From: Oscillospiraceae bacterium
GTDB lineage: Bacteria; Bacillota; Clostridia; Oscillospirales; Ruminococcaceae
Direction of reading: 5' to 3'
Assembly (NCBI GenBank): GCA_017513135.1
Contig: JAFWDH010000022.1
Span: 369,632 to 433,631 of the forward strand
Length of the DNA: 64,000 nucleotides
The notes beneath the pieces are model-generated. The model ran no database searches. It had not been told where the DNA came from and saw only the letters and a list, made by a program, of their open reading frames with translations. This document shows, in pieces, positions 36,202 through 45,577 of the stretch. Every line of letters starts with the position of its first letter. Position 1 is the first letter of the stretch. The translations under genes were made by a program, and so were the position numbers.

Positions 36202-37089
36202 ATGTTAGCAAACGGCAAACAGGCAAAGATCATTTGGAACGCCGCGCGTGAAGGCCACTGGGCCATGGGCGCTTTCAACATCATGGACTACAACACTGCA
36301 GAGGCAGTCATCAGCGCCGCCGAGCAGCTGGATGTCCCTGTATGCCTGCAGATGGCTGACGGTTTCAATCCCGAAGCTCCGGAAGGAATGAACAGGATGA
36401 CCGAAGCCCAGCAGCACAACTTCGACACTTTCGTAATCAACCGTGCCAAGGACGCCACAGTTCCCGTGATCCTGCACCTTGACCACTGCCCGACATACGA
36501 AGGCTGCATCCGTGCCCTCAGACGCGGAATGCCCTCCGTCATGCTCGACGCATCTCAGCAGCCGTTCGACGACAACGCCGCTCTTGTCAAGAAGGTCGTT
36601 GAAGCCGCTCATCCCTGCGGATGCATCGTGGAAGGCGAGATCGGACATGTCGGCGGACACCCGAACTCCCACGGCGCCATCTACACCGAGGTGGAAGATG
36701 CAGTACGCTTTGAGGAAGCAACAGGATGCGACCTCACCGCTGTATCCATCGGAACGGTACACGGCTACTATGCCACGGAACCCGTCCTCAACTATGACCG
36801 CATCGCTGAGATCCGTGCGGTCGCCAAGAATCCTCTGGTCATGCACGGCTCCTCCGGTCTGAGAGAGGACCAGTTCAAGGATGCCATCGCAGCCGGTATC
36901 TCCAAGGTCAACTTCGCGACCTACATCCAGATCGCGGGCGGCAAGGCTCAGAAAGAGCTCGTCGAGCAGCTGATCAAGGAAGACAAGCGCGCCATGATGG
37001 CGATGATCAACAACGCCGGTCTCAATGCTGCGAGGGATTACCTCAAGATGCATATGACCTGGTTCGGAACCAAGAAGGTAACCTTCTGA
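36202..37089 (+). CDS. Class II (zinc) ketose-bisphosphate aldolase family protein
   Basis: 295 residues. The barrel shows the catalytic Asp94 next to zinc ligand His95 (L-H-L-D-H-C), an acidic E-G-E-I-G-H-V-G-G block (144-152), zinc ligands His187 (G-T-V-H-G) and His215 (V-M-H-G-S-S-G), and the N-F-A-T phosphate-binding end. Close in type to GatY/KbaY/FbaA. It would split a ketose phosphate into DHAP and an aldehyde. As the first gene of the plus-strand cluster, opposite an isomerase, it likely acts in a dedicated sugar route rather than glycolysis, but a role as main fructose-bisphosphate aldolase is not excluded. Confidence 0.88.
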   Translation: MLANGKQAKIIWNAAREGHWAMGAFNIMDYNTAEAVISAAEQLDVPVCLQMADGFNPEAPEGMNRMTEAQQHNFDTFVINRAKDATVPVILHLDHCPTYEGCIRALRRGMPSVMLDASQQPFDDNAALVKKVVEAAHPCGCIVEGEIGHVGGHPNSHGAIYTEVEDAVRFEEATGCDLTAVSIGTVHGYYATEPVLNYDRIAEIRAVAKNPLVMHGSSGLREDQFKDAIAAGISKVNFATYIQIAGGKAQKELVEQLIKEDKRAMMAMINNAGLNAARDYLKMHMTWFGTKKVTF

Positions 37090-37101
37090 TCTAATTCAAA
37101 T

Positions 37102-37150
37102 AGCCGGCCGGCTGACAAGAGGTAATACGCCGAAGGTCGCCGGCTGTTTT
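37102..37150 (+). terminator. Candidate terminator or attenuator after the aldolase
   Basis: AGCCGGC and GCCGGCT, 30 nt apart, can pair and are followed by GTTTTATT. The left arm is part of the palindrome AGCCGGCCGGCT, which can also fold alone. It probably lowers transcription into the hydrolase genes. Confidence 0.5.
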
Positions 37151-37191
37151 ATTACTCATTACAAAAAAACGACCCGAAAGGACACAAGATC

Positions 37192-38385
37192 ATGGCAAAA
37201 GACTTCACAAGACTTGAGAACGTCCTCAAGAATTTCGTCGAAGAAGGCAAGAACCCCGGCTGCGGTGTTGCCATTCTTCAGAATGACGAAGTGCTGTTCG
37301 AGAGCTATGCCGGATATGCGAACATCGCCGAAAAGAAGCCCATCACCAGAGACTCCGTCTTCCGTCAGGCTTCCACTACGAAACTGTTCACATACGCCAT
37401 CCTCGGCATGCTCTATGAAGAAGGCAAGTTCCTCTTCTCCGATCCTCTGTATGAATATCTCCCCGAGTGGAGAAACACCAAGAAGTTCATCCGCGATTCG
37501 AACAACGCGGTACGCGCCGTACCGGTGGACCACCCCATCACGATCCGCAACGCAGTTGCGATGATGTGCGGACTGCCCTACTGCATGTTCCCGAATCCCA
37601 ATGCCACCGATCCCACTCTCGCCGCTATGAGCCGCCAGATGGCGAAGCTCATGGAGGGCAATGATAAGGATCCCACTCTTCGCGAAGAAGTCCGCGCCAT
37701 GGCGGAAGTCCCGATCATGTTCGAGCCCGGGACCCACTGGCAGTACGGCTTCGGCAGCGAGATCACCGGCGCTCTCATCGAGACCTGGACCGGCAAGCCC
37801 CTGCGCGAGGTCTTCAAGGAGAGAGTCATAGATCCTCTCGGACTCACCAGGACAGCGACGTATCTTGTTGACGATGTGATCAAGGAGAATCTCGTAACAC
37901 AGTACAGAAGGACCCCGGAAGGCGAACTGATCGCCATGGGTCCGGAAGGCGACAGAGGCTATGACCCCGAGGTCCATCCCGCCGGAGCCAGAGTCAACCT
38001 TCTCTCCTCGCCTCACGACTTTGCGGTCTTCATGCAGATGCTGGCGAACGGCGGCACCTACAAAGGCGAGAGATATCTCTCGGAAGGCACCGTCAACATG
38101 CTTCATGAGAACCAGCTGAGCGATGAGGTCCTCCCCGACTTCACCAACGATTACCTCGCCGGCTACGGCTACGGGCTCGGATTCAGGACGCTCATGACCC
38201 AGAAGTACGGTCACAACGGCCGCATCGGCTGCTTCGGCTGGACCGGCGGCGCCGGAACATGGGCTGAAGCCGACCCGGTCGACAAGCTCTCCATCGTATA
38301 CATGCACAACATGATGCCCAACGATGAGCTCTATCATCACCACAGAGTCAGGGCAGCTGCCTACGGCTGCCTGCTGGGCGACTGA
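37192..38385 (+). CDS. Serine hydrolase of the beta-lactamase/family VIII esterase fold, copy 1
   Basis: 397 residues, no signal peptide, so cytosolic. The nucleophile motif S-T-T-K is at Ser61-Lys64, the second motif reads Y-G-F in W-Q-Y-G-F-G-S-E, and a late F-G-W-T-G-G block fills the third motif. Family VIII carboxylesterases use this S-x-x-K/Tyr arrangement to cleave small esters. It is the most divergent of three adjacent copies. A GAAAGG ribosome binding site precedes the ATG. Substrate unknown; the neighbouring sugar enzymes suggest acylated carbohydrates. Confidence 0.85.
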   Translation: MAKDFTRLENVLKNFVEEGKNPGCGVAILQNDEVLFESYAGYANIAEKKPITRDSVFRQASTTKLFTYAILGMLYEEGKFLFSDPLYEYLPEWRNTKKFIRDSNNAVRAVPVDHPITIRNAVAMMCGLPYCMFPNPNATDPTLAAMSRQMAKLMEGNDKDPTLREEVRAMAEVPIMFEPGTHWQYGFGSEITGALIETWTGKPLREVFKERVIDPLGLTRTATYLVDDVIKENLVTQYRRTPEGELIAMGPEGDRGYDPEVHPAGARVNLLSSPHDFAVFMQMLANGGTYKGERYLSEGTVNMLHENQLSDEVLPDFTNDYLAGYGYGLGFRTLMTQKYGHNGRIGCFGWTGGAGTWAEADPVDKLSIVYMHNMMPNDELYHHHRVRAAAYGCLLGD

Positions 38386-38401
38386 TCACAGAACAGATAA
38401 A

Positions 38402-38431
38402 AGCGTTCGGGCAGCCTGCTGTCCGGACGCT
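38402..38431. other. Intercistronic hairpin without T-run
   Basis: AGCGTTCGGGCAG pairs with CTGTCCGGACGCT over 13 bp with two G-U wobbles on the plus-strand RNA, loop CCTG. The wobble pairs show that it is built for plus-strand RNA. No T-run follows, so it is more likely a processing or stability element between hydrolase copies 1 and 2. Confidence 0.5.
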
Positions 38432-38460
38432 GCAGATTAAACGACAATCAGGAGGAAACA

Positions 38461-39639
38461 ATGGCAGAATTCAAGCACCTTGATGCTCTTCTCCAGGGTT
38501 TTGTTGACGGCGGTCTTCCGGGATGCGCCATGCAGATCACCCAGAGAGGCAAGACCATCTATGAGGGTTATTTCGGATATGCCGATGTTGAGAACAAGGT
38601 ACCTGTGACAAAGGACAGCCTGTTCCGCCTCGCTTCCATGTCCAAGCTTCCCCTCTACACCACCGCAATGATCCTTTATGAACGCGGCAAGTTCCTTCTT
38701 ACAGAACCTGTAAGCATGTATCTGCCCGAGTGGAAGGATCTCAAGAGATATGAGCACCTTCCCAACGGTGACCTCAAGGTAGTCCCCTGCGAGAGGCCTA
38801 TGCTTATCAGCGATATCCTCTCCATGAAATGCGGACTCCCCTACTGCAACTCCCAGGCGTATTCGCCTGATCCCACTGTCCAGTCCATGCAGGAGTGCAT
38901 GAAGCCTCTGTGGGAGAAGGGAAGATACAGCGTGCAGGAGCATATCGCCGCAATGTCAAAGGCGATACTGCAGTATGAGCCCGGCACTCACTGGTCCTAC
39001 GGTTTCTCCAGCGAGATCACCGCAGCTCTCATTGAGAAGGTATGCGACAAGCCCATCAACGACGTATTCAAGGAGCTTCTGTTCGACCCGCTCGGAATGG
39101 ACAATACCAGAGCGAAATTCTTCGACGGAGCCCAGGAGCGTCTGGTAAAGATGTACGCCAGAAAAGAAGACAACAGCCTGGAAGAGATAGTGAACTCCCC
39201 GTTTGACAGAGGCCACCTGCCTGAGACCGAGACCGGCTGGGGAAGGCTCTTCTCCAATGTCAATGATTACTCCAAGCTCATCGGAATGCTCGCCAACGGC
39301 GGAGAATTCGACGGAGTCAAGATCATGGGCCGCAAGACGATCGACACCATGCGCTCAAACGGACTCGACGCAGAGATGCTCAACGATTTCGAGAGCGACG
39401 GAGCTCCCTACAACTACGGTTACGGCTACGGCTACGGTGTCCGCACCCTAATCGACAAGGCCAGAGGCAACCACAACGGATCCCTCGGTTCCTTTGGATG
39501 GACAGGCGGCTTCGGGACCTGGTGCGAAGCGGACCCGGAGGATGCGGTATCCATCGTATACATGCACAACCAGAGCCCCAACATGGAGCTTTACTACCAT
39601 CACCATGTGCGCAACGTCGCATACGGCTGCCTGGAATAA
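38461..39639 (+). CDS. Serine hydrolase of the beta-lactamase/family VIII esterase fold, copy 2
   Basis: 392 residues. Nucleophile motif S-M-S-K (Ser59-Lys62), W-S-Y-G-F-S-S-E as the second motif and F-G-W-T-G-G near the end, plus a Gly-Tyr repeat (Y-G-Y-G-Y-G-Y-G-V). Its N-terminus is nearly the same as that of copy 3. AGGAGG lies ahead of the ATG. Probably arose by tandem duplication within the cluster. Confidence 0.85.
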   Translation: MAEFKHLDALLQGFVDGGLPGCAMQITQRGKTIYEGYFGYADVENKVPVTKDSLFRLASMSKLPLYTTAMILYERGKFLLTEPVSMYLPEWKDLKRYEHLPNGDLKVVPCERPMLISDILSMKCGLPYCNSQAYSPDPTVQSMQECMKPLWEKGRYSVQEHIAAMSKAILQYEPGTHWSYGFSSEITAALIEKVCDKPINDVFKELLFDPLGMDNTRAKFFDGAQERLVKMYARKEDNSLEEIVNSPFDRGHLPETETGWGRLFSNVNDYSKLIGMLANGGEFDGVKIMGRKTIDTMRSNGLDAEMLNDFESDGAPYNYGYGYGYGVRTLIDKARGNHNGSLGSFGWTGGFGTWCEADPEDAVSIVYMHNQSPNMELYYHHHVRNVAYGCLE

Positions 39640-39660
39640 TAGGAAAGGAGAACTTGAGCA

Positions 39661-40863
39661 ATGTCAGAATTCAAGCATCTTGACGAGCTTTTCCAGAAAT
39701 TCGTCGATGACGGACTTCCCGGATGCTCCTGTGTCATAGCCAAGAAAGGCGAGATCCTTTACGAAAACTATTTCGGATACTCTGATATCGAGAACAAAGT
39801 TCCCCTCACAGAGAACAACCTGTTCCGTCAGGCATCCCTTACGAAGATCGCCATGTATACCACTGCCATGATGCTCTATGAGCAGGGCAAGTTCCTTATG
39901 ACCGATCCCATTTACGAGTATTTCCCGGAGTGGAAGAACACCATGAAGACCATAACCCTTCCGAACGGAAAGGTAGAGGTCGTTCCGGTGGAACACCCCA
40001 TCACGGTAAAAAACATTATGAACATGACCTGCGGTCTGCCCTATCAGATGATCATGGGCAACATTCCCGTGGCTCATCCCACATCAAGGGCAATGGCCCG
40101 TGCCATGAAGGACCTGCAGGACAGCGGCCATTACACGCTGCGCGAGCAGATCAAGGCCATCTCCACCGTACCGATCGCTTTTGAACCAGGCACCAGATGG
40201 CTGTACGGATTTGCCAGCGAGCTCACCGCCGGACTTCTCGAAGTGATCGGCGGAAAGGCTGCCGAGCTGGTCATCAAGGAGATGCTGTTCGATGCACTCG
40301 GAATGGATGACTCCGCGAACTTCCTCAATGACAGGATCACCGAGGACCGTCTCGTCAAGGGTTACTACCTCGTAAGAGGCAAGAAGCTCGGTGACGAAGG
40401 CGCTCTCGAAGTGTCTCCTCCCGACAGGGAAGCCTCCATGGTCGGACATCTCGGAGAGGTCTCCGGATTTCAGCGCGTCATCACGAACTCCAAGGACTAC
40501 ACCAAGCTGATGCAGATGCTCGCCAACGGCGGTGTCTACAAGGGCGAGAGGATCATGGGACGCAAGACCATCGATCTTATGAGGACCAACACCATATCCG
40601 ACAAGCTCATCAAGGAAGACTTCTCCAACACCTACTTAGCAGGCTACGGCTACGGTTACGGCGTCCGCACCCTTATGGATAAGTATGTCGGCCACCACAA
40701 CGGCTCGCTCGGCCAGTTCGGCTGGACCGGCGGTTCCGGCACCTGGGCAGAGGCCGACCCGTCAGAAGGCACATCCATCGTATACATGCACAACGTACAG
40801 CCCAACCACGAAGAGTATCATCACATCAGGATGCGCGACGTGGCCTACGGCTGCCTTGACTGA
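39661..40863 (+). CDS. Serine hydrolase of the beta-lactamase/family VIII esterase fold, copy 3
   Basis: 400 residues. Nucleophile motif S-L-T-K (Ser59-Lys62), W-L-Y-G-F-A-S-E and F-G-W-T-G-G motifs. It opens M-S-E-F-K-H-L-D-E-L against M-A-E-F-K-H-L-D-A-L in copy 2. The gap after copy 2 is 21 nt and to the esterase gene 25 nt, so all are probably on one mRNA. Differences around the second motif (F/L, S/A) could tune acyl-group choice (inference). Confidence 0.85.
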   Translation: MSEFKHLDELFQKFVDDGLPGCSCVIAKKGEILYENYFGYSDIENKVPLTENNLFRQASLTKIAMYTTAMMLYEQGKFLMTDPIYEYFPEWKNTMKTITLPNGKVEVVPVEHPITVKNIMNMTCGLPYQMIMGNIPVAHPTSRAMARAMKDLQDSGHYTLREQIKAISTVPIAFEPGTRWLYGFASELTAGLLEVIGGKAAELVIKEMLFDALGMDDSANFLNDRITEDRLVKGYYLVRGKKLGDEGALEVSPPDREASMVGHLGEVSGFQRVITNSKDYTKLMQMLANGGVYKGERIMGRKTIDLMRTNTISDKLIKEDFSNTYLAGYGYGYGVRTLMDKYVGHHNGSLGQFGWTGGSGTWAEADPSEGTSIVYMHNVQPNHEEYHHIRMRDVAYGCLD

Positions 40864-40885
40864 GTGACTTCAGATCGGAGGGTGA

Positions 40886-42025
<1,140 letters not shown>

Positions 42026-42044
42026 CACCGCAAGATATGAAAAG

Positions 42045-42078
42045 CGGCCCCGCGCAATGCGCGGGGCCGTGTTTTTTT
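42045..42078. terminator. Bidirectional intrinsic terminator
   Basis: CGGCCCCGCGC-AAT-GCGCGGGGCCG, an 11-bp GC stem, followed by T7 on the plus strand and by CTTTTC on the minus strand. It lies between the convergent esterase and yfbR-like genes. Confidence 0.95.
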
Positions 42079-42086
42079 ATCATTTT

Positions 42087-42680
42087 TTAAAGGGAACCCC
42101 TGATCAGCTCATCCAGCGTCTGCGAATGAGCAGGCAAGAAATCCTCCATAAAGACTCTGAGTTCAGGAAGGTCGTAATCCCTAAGAGCCGAGAGCGTGGA
42201 CTCCTCTGCGCTGGAGAATTCGGTATTACCGCTGCGTCTCTCTTCCACGCATTTGATCAGCGCGCTGAGCTTGTCGGCTGCCTTGAGTATCTTCCTCTCC
42301 CTGTCATTCAGAATACTGCCGCTTACATATCCTTCCACAGACCCTTTTATGTCAGCCGGAAGCATTTCCGCAACCTGCTTTTCTGCATCATGCTCAACTC
42401 TCTTGTAGCTTTCTCGTATATCGTCATCTCTGTACTTGACAGGCGTGGGCATATCTCCCGTGAGCGTCTCAGAGATGTCATGGTAGAGCGCCGCTACAGC
42501 GACGGTCTCAGGTCTCACCTGCGCCCCGAACCTCTCCGAAGCAGTCACTGCCATGATATGCGCGATGCAGGCAGTCACTGCAGAATGCTCAGACAGGGTC
42601 TCTTTTCTGGAATTGCGCATGAGTCCCCATCTGTCTATGAAATTCATCCTCGCAAACAGCGCAGAAAATCCGTAAGACAT
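42087..42680 (-). CDS. yfbR: YfbR-like HD-domain 5'-deoxynucleotidase
   Basis: 197 residues. The HD-domain metal ligands are visible: His in L-S-E-H-S-A, the H-D pair in L-Y-H-D-I-S-E and a later Asp in K-A-A-D-K-L-S. It begins with the YfbR-type F-x-x-R-M-x-F-I-x-R-W pattern. YfbR dephosphorylates deoxynucleoside monophosphates, which fits an operon holding thyX and tmk. It is the last gene of the nine-gene minus-strand run. Confidence 0.85.
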   Translation of the reverse strand: MSYGFSALFARMNFIDRWGLMRNSRKETLSEHSAVTACIAHIMAVTASERFGAQVRPETVAVAALYHDISETLTGDMPTPVKYRDDDIRESYKRVEHDAEKQVAEMLPADIKGSVEGYVSGSILNDRERKILKAADKLSALIKCVEERRSGNTEFSSAEESTLSALRDYDLPELRVFMEDFLPAHSQTLDELIRGSL

Positions 42681-42692
42681 CAGTTCCTCCTG

Positions 42693-43016
42693 TCAGTCAG
42701 TGCGCCACATGCACTTCTCCAGATCCACCCTGCCGTCAGGCAGAAAGACAACGCCGTCTTCCATAAGCAGAGCTTCCTGAGCGCCTTTTCCGCCGAAGGC
42801 AAATGATACCGAACACTCACCGAACCTGTTCACCACCCGGAAGCACGGTATTGTCGCCGGGTCGGGATTGACATGCAGCGCATATCCCACAACGCGGGAC
42901 ATCCTCGGATTCCCCGCAAGAGCCGCCACCATGCTGTAAGTCGCCACATGACCTTTGGGTATCCTTCTGACGACGTCATATATCTTCTTGAATGTATTGC
43001 CGTCAGTGCGAGTCAT
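42693..43016 (-). CDS. MGMT-like (alkyltransferase-like) DNA-binding protein
   Basis: 107 residues from an ATG 14 nt inside the end of mltG, with GGAAGAG before it; longer readings of this frame run antisense to nothing useful inside mltG and are rejected. It matches the C-terminal domain of O6-alkylguanine transferases: I-P-K-G-H-V-A-T-Y (Tyr and Arg finger region), R-V-V-G-Y-A-L, and I-P-C-F-R-V-V. Cys58 is kept, but the next residue is Phe59 instead of the His of P-C-H-R-V. It could be a transferase or an ATL-type lesion sensor. Confidence 0.8.
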   Translation of the reverse strand: MTRTDGNTFKKIYDVVRRIPKGHVATYSMVAALAGNPRMSRVVGYALHVNPDPATIPCFRVVNRFGECSVSFAFGGKGAQEALLMEDGVVFLPDGRVDLEKCMWRTD

Positions 43017-44133
43017 TGTACTCTTCCACCGCATAGATGTTGGACAGATGATCATTGGCTGTGACACCCCAGTAATAATTAGCGTCCTTGTCCGTGATGA
43101 AGAAATAATACTCGTGCTCCTGCGGATTGAGTGTTCCAAGGATCGCCTTCTCTCCCGGGTTGCAGATTGCTCCCACCGGAAGCCCGTAATGCGAATATGT
43201 GTCGTATGCCTGCCAGATATGTGAAGGGATCTCACGGATATACGGCTCAGCATCCCCATTGTAGTAGTATCCCAGAACTCCGTATATATAATTTCCCACC
43301 CTGTTTTCCGCACATGTATCGGATTCAAGGCAGGGGAAGTCATCGGAGTCATGCAGGCGGTTGAGGAAAACTCCAGCTATCATGGAATACATATCATCAC
43401 CAAGCGTTTCCTTCTCCACGATCGACGCAAGGATGATGTTCTCCTCAAGCGACATGCCGCTCTGCTGAACGAGGCGCATGGTACCGCCAGTATAGATGTG
43501 ATCCTCGAAGTTCTCAAGCATCTTGAGAACTATGTCCTCAGCTGTGCTGCCGATGACAAACTCATAGGTATCCGGATAAAGGAATCCCTCAAGTTTGATG
43601 AACTTGTCCTCGCTGGAAGATATCTCGTTGAAGAACGGGACATCGTACACACCGTTGTTGCATGCATCGATAAACTCTTCGATCGTGCAGAGCCTGGCGT
43701 TCTCCAGCTTGATCGCCATCGCCAGGGCAGTAGTGCCCTCCGGGAAGCTGAGCGTAAGCGTCTCGACATCAGCATAAGTCATTTTGGAAAGCTCATTGAT
43801 GAGTTCGATGTAGTTCTGTCCTTCGCGGAGTATGTGCTTTCCGCACTGGTAGTCGTCATCTGACCCTGTGATCTTGCTGTACAGTCTGAAAGCCAGAGTG
43901 GAGTTGATGAACTCCTCTTCCTTGAGTATCTCCGCGATAGTCTCAGTAGTAGCGCCTTCCGGTATCTCAATGATCCTTTCCTCGCCACCCTCTTCTTCGT
44001 CGAAGATCTCGTGGAACAGCAGGAATCCTCCTATACCGAGAGCTGCTATGATGGCGAACACGATGACAAGAGCTATGATCTTGCCCGCGCATCCTCCTTT
44101 GCGTTCTCTGTACTGTGTCTCTCTGTAATACAT
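43003..44133 (-). CDS. mltG: Endolytic murein transglycosylase MltG
   Basis: 376 residues. Cytosolic basic N-terminus, one helix (~18-40), then the extracytoplasmic YceG/MltG domain with a LysM-like part (55-120). The catalytic Glu240 is in A-S-I-V-E-K-E-T, and the family C-terminal blocks Y-S-H-Y-G-L-P-V-G-A-I-C-N-P-G and Y-Y-F-F are present. It cuts nascent glycan strands and sets their length. In many bacteria mltG neighbours tmk, as here. Confidence 0.94.
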   Translation of the reverse strand: MYYRETQYRERKGGCAGKIIALVIVFAIIAALGIGGFLLFHEIFDEEEGGEERIIEIPEGATTETIAEILKEEEFINSTLAFRLYSKITGSDDDYQCGKHILREGQNYIELINELSKMTYADVETLTLSFPEGTTALAMAIKLENARLCTIEEFIDACNNGVYDVPFFNEISSSEDKFIKLEGFLYPDTYEFVIGSTAEDIVLKMLENFEDHIYTGGTMRLVQQSGMSLEENIILASIVEKETLGDDMYSMIAGVFLNRLHDSDDFPCLESDTCAENRVGNYIYGVLGYYYNGDAEPYIREIPSHIWQAYDTYSHYGLPVGAICNPGEKAILGTLNPQEHEYYFFITDKDANYYWGVTANDHLSNIYAVEEYNDSH

Positions 44134-44146
44134 TTATTACCTCCTG

Positions 44147-44692
44147 TCAGTCCGGAAGACAGATCCTGGAAGCGACTTCCTTCGCTGCCTGCGGTCCTCT
44201 GAGCAGTTCTACAAGTTTCAGTGCGAATTCGGATACCACGCCCGCCGCGCGTCCCGTGACATACGGCAGATCGACAACGACATCCTCATCGCAGTAGCTT
44301 TCTCCAAGCACATCGATGACATCCGGGAAACAGGTCGCCTTCTTCCCTTTCAGAAGTCCTTCCCTGGCAAGTATGGAAGGCGCAGCGCAGATGGCAGCGA
44401 TCACAATTCCGTCAGACTCACCGAATCCGAGCCTCGCCGCTCTGCGCACCGTTTCGCTCTTTGAAAGATTCTCAACGCCGGCACCGCCGGGAAGAAATAC
44501 CGCTTCAAGTTCTTCTGTCGGAAAGAACGCGTCCTCAGATATATCCGCCATCACGGTAATTCCGTGTGAACTTCTGGGCATGGTGGTTCCGACACCTACA
44601 GTCGTCACCTGAATACCGGCTCTCCTCAGATAGTCGATAGGAATGACGGCCTCGGTCTCCTCAAATCCGTCGGCAAGAAATACGTATACCAT
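44147..44692 (-). CDS. DJ-1/PfpI family protein
   Basis: 181 residues from the second of two tandem ATGs, which has the better spacing from GGAGG. The nucleophile elbow A-A-I-C-A-A-P holds Cys102, with the partner Glu in G-F-E-E-T-E-A near residue 10-15. Members act as deglycase/glyoxalase-like, chaperone or unknown stress proteins; the sequence does not decide. It sits between the GNAT gene and mltG. Confidence 0.87.
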   Translation of the reverse strand: MVYVFLADGFEETEAVIPIDYLRRAGIQVTTVGVGTTMPRSSHGITVMADISEDAFFPTEELEAVFLPGGAGVENLSKSETVRRAARLGFGESDGIVIAAICAAPSILAREGLLKGKKATCFPDVIDVLGESYCDEDVVVDLPYVTGRAAGVVSEFALKLVELLRGPQAAKEVASRICLPD

Positions 44693-44704
44693 CATTACCT
44701 CCTG

Positions 44705-45577
44705 TCAGTCCAGCATCAGGTTCATATACGGCTCAAGGCTGGACAGATTCTTTGCAGTCTTGAACGCCTTGCTCATACCGTAGATCTCTTTGCTGCCTTC
44801 GACCGGGAGTATCCCTCCTCCCACCGGCAGATTAATAGTTACCTTTCTCGGGTTCTGTTCATCAACCAGTCCGGCCAGCAGCGCCGTTGCGCTCTCCTCG
44901 CTGGTTCCCAGTATCTCCCTGATATACATCACTTTCTTATTGAGTGAATAGACTGCATATGCCTTTCCGATCTCACCGTCATATGAGGCTATGTGATCCT
45001 GATATGCCAGAGCATCGGCTGCCATGAAATCCAGCTGCTCCTCTTTCCACTCGATGTGAGGTATCTCGTAAAGAGCTTTTTCTCTTATCTCATAGAAGTC
45101 TCCGCTGAAAAGATGGTCATATTCTATCGGTTTCTCCGGCCTTGGCACTGTATTCAGCATTCCGGATCTCAGTCTCACTCTTCTGAGCGAGAAGTCGGGA
45201 TTGTAGCCGCGCCCTCCGTAGAACCTGAACAGGGAGCGGTTTCCGGGGACTAGGACCGCCATCTGGCATCCTCTCGCGATGGCGTTTGCCTCAACCACGG
45301 TCAGCATCTCCGTCATTATGCCTCTTCCGCTTCTGTCCGGAAGCGTAGCGCATCCGTATACATATACGCACGGGATAACATCGTCGTGATATCTGAAAGA
45401 GCAGTAGATGCTCATCGCCATTGAATAGATCTGCCCGTCTTCCTCATAGACGATAGTGTCGCTGGGCGCCATCACCTTGTCGTACAGAAAATCCACATAG
45501 CTGAGCGGATCCTCAAAACTCTGGTCCCATATCTTTTTGATCTCGGGGATGTCGATAACCGTCGCGTAACGAATCAT
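44705..45577 (-). CDS. GNAT N-acetyltransferase, Eis-like two-domain form
   Basis: 290 residues. The N-terminal GNAT core has V-Y-V-Y-G-C-A-T-L-P-D-R-S-G-R-G-I-M (acetyl-CoA loop) and F-Y-G-G-R-G-Y; the second half is longer than a simple GNAT and resembles Eis-type proteins with an additional lipid-carrier-like region. The substrate is unknown. It overlaps the DUF2156 gene by 4 nt, and the two form a matched pair common in Clostridia. Confidence 0.82.
   Translation of the reverse strand: MIRYATVIDIPEIKKIWDQSFEDPLSYVDFLYDKVMAPSDTIVYEEDGQIYSMAMSIYCSFRYHDDVIPCVYVYGCATLPDRSGRGIMTEMLTVVEANAIARGCQMAVLVPGNRSLFRFYGGRGYNPDFSLRRVRLRSGMLNTVPRPEKPIEYDHLFSGDFYEIREKALYEIPHIEWKEEQLDFMAADALAYQDHIASYDGEIGKAYAVYSLNKKVMYIREILGTSEESATALLAGLVDEQNPRKVTINLPVGGGILPVEGSKEIYGMSKAFKTAKNLSSLEPYMNLMLD

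Noticed and set aside
37102..37113. The AGCCGGCCGGCT palindrome as a protein-binding operator
   Set aside because: Its left arm pairs with a downstream GCCGGCT followed by T residues, so a terminator or attenuator explains it better.
37159..38343. A 394-codon minus-strand open frame opposite hydrolase copy 1
   Set aside because: The plus-strand protein has catalytic motifs and two close paralogues; similar antisense openings appear opposite the aldolase, as expected from codon bias.
42693..43352. A longer reading of the MGMT-like gene extending 112 codons upstream
   Set aside because: The extension is out of frame within mltG and reads as low-complexity basic sequence; a ribosome binding site supports the ATG at 43016.
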